Assembly (NCBI RefSeq): GCF_017876405.1
Contig: NZ_JAGINW010000001.1
Location: forward strand, 8,135,203 to 8,199,202
Length of the DNA stretch: 64,000 nucleotides
Reading direction: 5' to 3'
DNA from: Kibdelosporangium banguiense
GTDB taxonomy: Bacteria; Actinomycetota; Actinomycetes; Mycobacteriales; Pseudonocardiaceae
In this document: piece after piece, positions 58,330 through 64,000 of the stretch
Layout of the letters: each line of letters begins with the position of its first letter
Position numbering within the stretch: position 1 is the first letter of the stretch
Made by a program: the position numbers and the translations under genes
The notes under the pieces: generated by a model
Databases searched by the model: none
Seen by the model: only the letters and a program-made list of their open reading frames with translations
Told to the model about the DNA's origin: nothing

Positions 58330-61300
58330 ATGGCTAACGAAGAAAAACTGGTCGACTACCTCAAGCGGGTCACCGCGAACCTGCACGAGACGCGGGCCCG
58401 TCTGCGCGAGCTGGAGACAGCCGAGCAGGAGCCGATCGCGATCGTCGCGATGAGCTGCCGTTACCCCGGTGACGTGCGCTCGCCGGAGGACCTGTGGACG
58501 CTCGTGGCGCAGGAACGGGACGCGGTCGGGCAGTTCCCCTCCGACCGCGGCTGGAACCTTGACACGCTGTTCGACGCCGACCCCGACGCCCCAGGTACCA
58601 GCTACGTGCGGGAAGGCGGGTTCGTCTACGACGTCGGCGAGTTCGACGCGCCGTTCTTCGGTGTCTCGCCTCGCGAGGCGCTCGCCATGGACCCGCAGCA
58701 GCGGCTGGTGCTCGAACTGTCCTGGGAGGCCGTCGAACGAGCCGGGATCGCTCCGCATTCGCTGGCGCAGCAGCAGGTCGGCGTGTTCGTGGGCAGCGGC
58801 GACCAGGACTACTACGACGAGCTGTCGCCGGACGCGGTGGCCGGGACGGTCGAGGACTACCTGAGCACCGGCAACGCCGGCTCGGTGATCTCCGGCCGGG
58901 TGGCGTACGCGCTCGGCCTGGAAGGCCCGGCCGTCACGATCGACTCCGCGTGTTCGTCGTCGCTCGTGGCGATGCACCTCGCGGTTCAGTCCCTCCGGCA
59001 GCGGGATTGCTCGCTGGCGCTGGCCGGTGGCGTGATGGTGATGTCGCGGCCAGGGCCGTTCCTCGCGTTCAGCCGGCAGCGCGGCCTGGCCGCCGACGGC
59101 CGGTGCAAGCCGTTCTCCGACAGCGCCGACGGCACCGGATGGGCTGAAGGCGCCGGAATCGTGTTGCTGGAGCGGTTGTCGGACGCCCGGCGTAACGGTC
59201 ACCACGTGCTCGCGGTCGTGCGGGGCTCGGCGATCAACTCTGACGGCGCGTCCAACGGCCTGACCGCGCCGAATGGCCCGTCCCAGCAACGCGTCATCCG
59301 TCAGGCGCTGGCCAATGCCAAGCTGACCGCGGCCGATGTCGATGCCGTGGAGGGGCACGGAACCGGTACGACGCTCGGCGACCCGATCGAGGCCCAGGCC
59401 TTGTTGGCCACCTATGGCCAGGGCCGGTCGGCCGAGAAGCCGCTGTGGCTCGGTTCGATCAAGTCGAACATCGGCCACGCCCAGGCCGCGGCCGGTGTCA
59501 GCGGTGTCATCAAGATGGTCATGGCGCTGCGCAACAACCTGCTGCCCAAGACGCTGCACGTGACCGAACCGTCCACCGACGTCGACTGGTCCGCCGGCTC
59601 CGTCGAGCTGCTGGCGCAGTCGCGGTCGTGGGAGACCAACGGGCATCCGCGCCGGGCCGGGATCTCGTCCTTCGGGGTGAGCGGCACCAACGCGCACATG
59701 ATCATCGAGGAGGCGCCGCCGGTCGAGGCAGCCGAGACGGGAGAGCCGTCCTGGCCGGTCGGGGTACCGGTGCCCTGGCCTGTTTCCGGGCACGGCACAT
59801 CCGGTCTGCGGGCGCAGGCCGAGCGGCTCGCGTCTGCTGTGGACGGACACACGGTGCTGGACGTCGGCTGCTCACTGGCCACCACTCGCTCGCCGTTGAC
59901 CCACCGTGCCGTGGTACTCGCCGCGAACTCCGACAACGCTGCGGACGCGGCCACCGCACTGACCGCGCTTTCTGACGACCAGCCTGCACCCAATGTGATC
60001 CGTGGCGCGAGCACCGAGGGGTTGACCGCGTTCCTGTTCTCCGGCCAGGGTGCCCAGCGTGTCGGCATGGGAGCCGAGCTCTACGAGGCGTTCCCGGTTT
60101 TCGCCACGGCCTTCGACGAGGTGACCGCCGAGCTGGACAAGCACCTGGACCGCCCGATCAAGCCGGTGATCTTCGGAAAGCCGAAGCTGCTCGACCGGAC
60201 CGGCTACACCCAGCCCGCATTGTTCGCGTTCGAGGTGGCGCTGTTCCGTCTGCTCGCCTCCTGGGGCGTCAAGCCCGACATGCTGCTGGGCCATTCGATC
60301 GGTGAACTGGTCGCCGCGCATGTCGGGGGAGTGCTGTCCCTGCAGGACGCGTGCACGCTCGTGGGCGCGCGTGCGCGGCTGATGCAGGCACTGCCCGCGG
60401 GCGGCGCCATGGTTGCTGTCGTGGCAACCGAAGAAGAAGTGGAACCACTGCTGTCGGAGAGCGTGAGCGTCGCCGCAGTCAACGGCCCGCAGTCAGTCGT
60501 CATCTCCGGTGACGAGGACGCTGTGCTGGCCGCCGCCGCGAAGCTGACGGCTCAGGGCCGCAAGACCACCAGGCTGCGGGTGTCCCACGCGTTCCACTCG
60601 GCCTTGATGGAGCCGATGCTGGCCGAGTTCGGCCGGATCGCCGCCGGGCTTTCGTTCACCGAGCCGTCGATTCCCATTGTGTCCAATGTGACCGGCGGGC
60701 TCGCGAGCATCGAACTGGCCACGCCGGAGTACTGGGTCGAGCACGTGCGTGCGGCGGTCCGGTTCCACGATGGTGTCCACGCGCTCGCTGCCGCCGGAGT
60801 CACCCGGTTCGTCGAGGTCGGTCCGCAAGGCGTGCTGTCCGCGTTGACCCGCGAAAGTCTTGCCGACGCGATCGTCGTGCCGGTGCTGCGCAAGGACCGC
60901 GCCGAGGCGCCGGCCGCGATCACGGCACTGGCTGAACTGTTCGTCAGCGGCATCGAGCCGGAGTGGACGTCTGTGTTCGCGCGCAGCAACGCGCGGCAGG
61001 TCACCTTGCCGACGTATGCGTTCCAGCGCAAGCGGTTCTGGCTGGACGCGCGGGGCGGGATCAGCGACGTCAGCGCCGCGGGCCTGGCCGCCGCCGGGCA
61101 TCCGCTGCTCGGCGCGGCGATCACGATCGCGGGCACCGACGGTGTCGTGCTCACCGGCAGGCTGTCGCTCGACACGCACTCGTGGCTGGCCGATCACCGG
61201 CTGGGCGCCTCGGGTGCGGTGACCGTGCCCGGAACTGCCTTCCTCGAACTGGCGATCCGTGCGGGCGACCAAGCCGGTTACGGCCGGATCGAGGAGCTGA

Positions 61301-64000
61301 CGCTGGGTACTCCGCTTGTGGTGCCGGAGCGCGGTGGCGTGCAGGTGCAGGTCGTCCTGGACGGGACGCACACTGTCACCATCCATTCGCGACTCGAGGA
61401 CGACGGCCCGGACGCGCCGTGGACCCAGCACGCCTCCGGAACCCTTCTCCCGTCAGCGGATCGTGGTGGCGAGCCGCTGACCGAATGGCCGCCTGCAGGT
61501 GCCGAGGCAGTGCCGGTCGACGGGTTGTACGACGACTTCGCTGACACTGGCCTGACCTATGGGCCGATGTTCCGTGCTTTGCGTGCCGCATGGCGACGCG
61601 GCGATGAGGTCTTCGCCGAAGTGGTGCTGCCCGAGGGGCATGACGCCGAGCAGTTCGGTCTGCACCCGGCGGCTATCGACGCGGCCACTCACGCGCTGCG
61701 TGTCGCCGCGGGCGGGCACGGTGGTGTCGGGCGGGTTCCGTTCTGCTGGACCGGAGTCGAGCTGCACGCCACCGGCGCATCGGCGCTGCGGGCCAGGTTC
61801 ACCCCCATCAGTGAGGACGACTACGCGATCGCCATCGCGGACTCGACCGGTGCGCCGGTCGCCACCGTCGACACGACGATCTTCCGTCCGTTCGTGGCTC
61901 CGGTCGCGGGTGACAGCACGCCGCTGTACCGGCTGGACTGGCGGCGCCTGACCGCGGCGCCTGCTGAGATGCCGAATGACGTCGTGGTGCTGGAGAACAC
62001 AGGCGGCACCGACGCCGAAGCCGTGCGTGCCGGGCTGCACCGAGTCCTGGCCGCAGTGCAGTCCTGGCTGGCGTCCGACCCAGCGCCGGACGCGCGCTTC
62101 GTGGTCGTCACCCGTGGTGCGGTCTCGGTCGACGACTCGGACGTCACCGATCTGAGTGGGTCCGCAATCTGGGGCCTGATCCGCTCGGCGCAGGAGGAGA
62201 ACCCGGATTCCCTTGTGCTGCTGGACCTCAAGGCCGGTGCAGACGTGAACGCGGTGCTGCCGCGGGTGATCGCCTCGGGCGAGCCGCAGGTCGCGGTCCG
62301 TGGCGATGAGTTGCTCGTGCCTCGGTTGGCCCGGGTCGCCGGCACGGACGGCGAGCAGGTCCGGATCGAGCCACACGGCACAGTGCTGATCACCGGTGCC
62401 TCCGGTGCGCTGGGTGGCGAGATCGCCCGGCACCTGGTCACCGAGCATGGGGCCCGTCACCTGCTGCTGGTCAGCCGAAGCGGTCCAGAGGCCGTCGTCA
62501 GGCTTACCACCGAACTGGTCGAGATCGGTGTCGACGTCAAGGTCGCCGCGTGTGACGTGGCTGACCGCGACGCGCTCGCTAAGGTTCTCGCCACTATTCC
62601 GGCCGAACACCCGCTCACTGCGGTGGTGCACGCCGCCGGTGTGCTCGACGACGGCGTTCTGACGGCGTTGACGCCAGAACGAATCGACACAGTGCTGCGG
62701 CCGAAGGTGGATGCCGCGCTGAACCTGCACGAGCTGACCAAGGACACAGAGCTGTCGGCGTTTGTGCTGTTCTCCTCGGTTTCCGGCGTGCTCGGCGCAC
62801 CAGGACAGGGCAACTACGCCGCTGCCAACGCCTTCCTCGACGCGCTTGCCGCGCACCGCAAGGCGGCTGGCCTCACGGCTTCGTCGCTGGCCTGGGGCCT
62901 GTGGGGACAGGCAGGCGGGATGGGCGGCACGTTGTCGGATGACGACGTCACCCGGCTGTCCGCGGCCGGCCTGGTTCCGCTGTCCACTCAGGACGGCCTG
63001 GCCATGTTCGACGCGGCACTGGCCAGCGGTCACGCCGCGATCGTCCCGGCAACGCTGGACATCGCCGCTCTGCGCAAGCCGGGGGCCCGCGTTCCGCGGC
63101 TGCTGCAGGACCTGGTCGGCCGGCAGGCCCGGCGGGTCGCTTCCGAAGGCTTCACAGTTTCCGCTTCAGCTCCGGTCGGCTCGTTCGCCGCGAGCATCGA
63201 GGCACTCGCCGAAGCAGACCGCCGTGACGCCGTGCTCAACCTGGTGCGGACCCACGCGGCCGCGGTCCTCGCCTACGGCTCCGCCGACGAGATCGAGCCG
63301 GCCACCCAGTTCCAGCAGCTCGGCTTCGACTCGCTGACCGCGATCGAGCTGCGCAACGGACTGACCGCGGCCACCGGGCAGCGTCTGCCCGCCACGCTGA
63401 TCTTCGACTACCCGACCTCGTCCGCGTTGGCCGACCATCTGCTCGCCGAGCTCACCGGCGGTCACGAGACCGTGACCACGGCCAGGCAGGAAGTCTCGGA
63501 CGAACCGATCGCGATCATCGGCATGGCCTGCCGGTTGCCTGGCGGGGTCACCTCGCCGGAGGACCTGTGGCAGCTGGTCGCCAACGGTGGCGACGCGATC
63601 GGTGACTTCCCGGCCGACCGTGGCTGGGACGTCGACTCGCTGCACGACCCGAGCGGACGGCGGTCAGGTACCACGTACGTGGCCAAGGGTGGTTTCGTCT
63701 ATGACGCGGGGGAGTTCGACCCCGGGTTCTTCGGTGTGTCGCCCAAGGAAGCGCCGCTGATCGACCCGCAGCAGCGGTTGCTGCTGGAGTCGTCGTGGGA
63801 GGCGCTGGAGCGGGCCGGGATCGACCCGACGTCGCTGAAGGGCAGCCCGACCGGTGTGTACGCCGGTGTGCAGTACCACGACTATGTGGGTGCCAACAGC
63901 GCCGGCTCGATCGTCACCGGCCGCGTCGCCTACAGCCTGGGCCTGGAGGGCCCGGCGATCAGCGTGGACACTGCGTGTTCCTCGTCGCTGGTCGCGATGC
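58330..64000 (+). CDS. PKS-F: type I modular polyketide synthase, module 9 and start of module 10 (3' truncated)
   Basis: Start ATG 58330 lies seven bases after AAGAGG and 51 bases after the PKS-E stop. The frame stays open to the window end (1890 residues seen). The N-terminus ANEEKLVDYLKRVTANLHET is a docking helix of the PKS-D/E type. Module 9 is complete (KS-AT-DH-KR-ACP); module 10 is cut within its KS just after the active Cys. The unseen C-terminus should show whether this protein, or a later one, hands the chain to PKS-C. Confidence 0.93.
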   Translation, partial: MANEEKLVDYLKRVTANLHETRARLRELETAEQEPIAIVAMSCRYPGDVRSPEDLWTLVAQERDAVGQFPSDRGWNLDTLFDADPDAPGTSYVREGGFVYDVGEFDAPFFGVSPREALAMDPQQRLVLELSWEAVERAGIAPHSLAQQQVGVFVGSGDQDYYDELSPDAVAGTVEDYLSTGNAGSVISGRVAYALGLEGPAVTIDSACSSSLVAMHLAVQSLRQRDCSLALAGGVMVMSRPGPFLAFSRQRGLAADGRCKPFSDSADGTGWAEGAGIVLLERLSDARRNGHHVLAVVRGSAINSDGASNGLTAPNGPSQQRVIRQALANAKLTAADVDAVEGHGTGTTLGDPIEAQALLATYGQGRSAEKPLWLGSIKSNIGHAQAAAGVSGVIKMVMALRNNLLPKTLHVTEPSTDVDWSAGSVELLAQSRSWETNGHPRRAGISSFGVSGTNAHMIIEEAPPVEAAETGEPSWPVGVPVPWPVSGHGTSGLRAQAERLASAVDGHTVLDVGCSLATTRSPLTHRAVVLAANSDNAADAATALTALSDDQPAPNVIRGASTEGLTAFLFSGQGAQRVGMGAELYEAFPVFATAFDEVTAELDKHLDRPIKPVIFGKPKLLDRTGYTQPALFAFEVALFRLLASWGVKPDMLLGHSIGELVAAHVGGVLSLQDACTLVGARARLMQALPAGGAMVAVVATEEEVEPLLSESVSVAAVNGPQSVVISGDEDAVLAAAAKLTAQGRKTTRLRVSHAFHSALMEPMLAEFGRIAAGLSFTEPSIPIVSNVTGGLASIELATPEYWVEHVRAAVRFHDGVHALAAAGVTRFVEVGPQGVLSALTRESLADAIVVPVLRKDRAEAPAAITALAELFVSGIEPEWTSVFARSNARQVTLPTYAFQRKRFWLDARGGISDVSAAGLAAAGHPLLGAAITIAGTDGVVLTGRLSLDTHSWLADHRLGASGAVTVPGTAFLELAIRAGDQAGYGRIEELTLGTPLVVPERGGVQVQVVLDGTHTVTIHSRLEDDGPDAPWTQHASGTLLPSADRGGEPLTEWPPAGAEAVPVDGLYDDFADTGLTYGPMFRALRAAWRRGDEVFAEVVLPEGHDAEQFGLHPAAIDAATHALRVAAGGHGGVGRVPFCWTGVELHATGASALRARFTPISEDDYAIAIADSTGAPVATVDTTIFRPFVAPVAGDSTPLYRLDWRRLTAAPAEMPNDVVVLENTGGTDAEAVRAGLHRVLAAVQSWLASDPAPDARFVVVTRGAVSVDDSDVTDLSGSAIWGLIRSAQEENPDSLVLLDLKAGADVNAVLPRVIASGEPQVAVRGDELLVPRLARVAGTDGEQVRIEPHGTVLITGASGALGGEIARHLVTEHGARHLLLVSRSGPEAVVRLTTELVEIGVDVKVAACDVADRDALAKVLATIPAEHPLTAVVHAAGVLDDGVLTALTPERIDTVLRPKVDAALNLHELTKDTELSAFVLFSSVSGVLGAPGQGNYAAANAFLDALAAHRKAAGLTASSLAWGLWGQAGGMGGTLSDDDVTRLSAAGLVPLSTQDGLAMFDAALASGHAAIVPATLDIAALRKPGARVPRLLQDLVGRQARRVASEGFTVSASAPVGSFAASIEALAEADRRDAVLNLVRTHAAAVLAYGSADEIEPATQFQQLGFDSLTAIELRNGLTAATGQRLPATLIFDYPTSSALADHLLAELTGGHETVTTARQEVSDEPIAIIGMACRLPGGVTSPEDLWQLVANGGDAIGDFPADRGWDVDSLHDPSGRRSGTTYVAKGGFVYDAGEFDPGFFGVSPKEAPLIDPQQRLLLESSWEALERAGIDPTSLKGSPTGVYAGVQYHDYVGANSAGSIVTGRVAYSLGLEGPAISVDTACSSSLVAM
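58429..63450 (+). other. PKS module 9: KS-AT(malonyl)-DH(insertion)-KR(B)-ACP
   Basis: KS reads AIVAMSCRYPGD at its start and DSACSSS at the active site (Cys codon 58951). AT from about 60028 has GHSIGE and HAFH at 60586-60597 (malonyl). DH from 61099 has YGP and DAATH, but its first motif reads ADHRLGASGAVTVPG, two residues longer than in the other modules (His codon 61195). KR from about 62370 has GASGALG, LDD (B-type) and Tyr in GQGNYAAAN. ACP GFDSL has Ser codon 63331. An enoyl unit is expected if the DH tolerates the insertion. Confidence 0.82.
63499..64000 (+). other. PKS module 10: partial KS, cut by window end
   Basis: The domain starts DEPIAIIGMACRLPGG and reaches the active site DTACSSSLVAM (Cys codon 63976). 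Sequence is otherwise like the other elongating KS domains (SPKEAPLIDPQQR, a slight variant of SPREAxxMDPQQR). Nothing downstream can be said. Confidence 0.85.

Noticed and set aside
2718..64000. Repeated near-identical DNA across modules as mobile or tandem repeats
   Set aside because: The repeats are homologous KS, AT and ACP coding regions of PKS modules; no transposase, terminal repeats or CRISPR-like spacing were seen.

Overview
The window is the core of a large modular type I polyketide synthase (PKS) gene cluster from a GC-rich actinomycete. The evidence is GTG/ATG starts with GTGA or ATGA overlaps, third-position G/C, giant PKS proteins with docking domains, a LAL-type regulator and a TetR-controlled exporter. 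The genus cannot be fixed from the sequence. Six PKS genes encode a lone loading ACP, nine complete modules and the start of a tenth.

Layout: bases 3-959 hold the 3' part of a glutamate mutase epsilon-subunit gene, coupled to a cytochrome P450 (956-2152). PKS-A (2307-18215) carries the loading ACP and modules 1-3. PKS-B (18212-23647) carries module 4. After a strong terminator come a secreted HAF-like protein, a small PqqD-like protein and a type II thioesterase (both on the minus strand), and a LAL regulator (26132-28792). A minus-strand sugar operon (28865-31962) encodes a PIG-L deacetylase, a UDP-sugar 6-dehydrogenase and an epimerase/decarboxylase. PKS-C (32310-42098) has modules 5 and 6 and the only terminal thioesterase. 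Next are a TetR regulator, two small membrane proteins and an ABC exporter (42065-47012), then a short glycosyltransferase (47201-48172). PKS-D (module 7), PKS-E (module 8) and PKS-F (module 9 and the start of module 10) run off the right edge.

How it fits together (inference): glutamate mutase makes 3-methylaspartate, the beta-amino-acid starter precursor known from vicenistatin-type macrolactams. The N-terminal ACP without KS or AT on PKS-A matches that way of loading. Eight of the nine complete modules have malonyl-type or malonyl-like ATs; module 8 alone has a methylmalonyl AT. Most modules carry DH and KR, so the product should be a polyene macrolactam. The sugar genes and glycosyltransferase suggest decoration with an amino sugar of the 2-amino-2-deoxyxylose or related type. 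Docking sequences predict the order A-B-D-E-F-(unseen)-C, so the chain-releasing protein is encoded in the middle of the cluster.

The most unusual parts are the terminal module 6 (non-standard AT motif SAVH, DH lacking its YGP segment, no KR, basic linker), the degenerate DH of module 3, a recurring AGGGG box about 29 bases upstream of a TANNNT-like hexamer at several PKS and glycosyltransferase promoters, a duplicated TetR operator-like element, and an orphan PqqD-like protein. No tRNA, rRNA, insertion sequence or CRISPR array was recognised.
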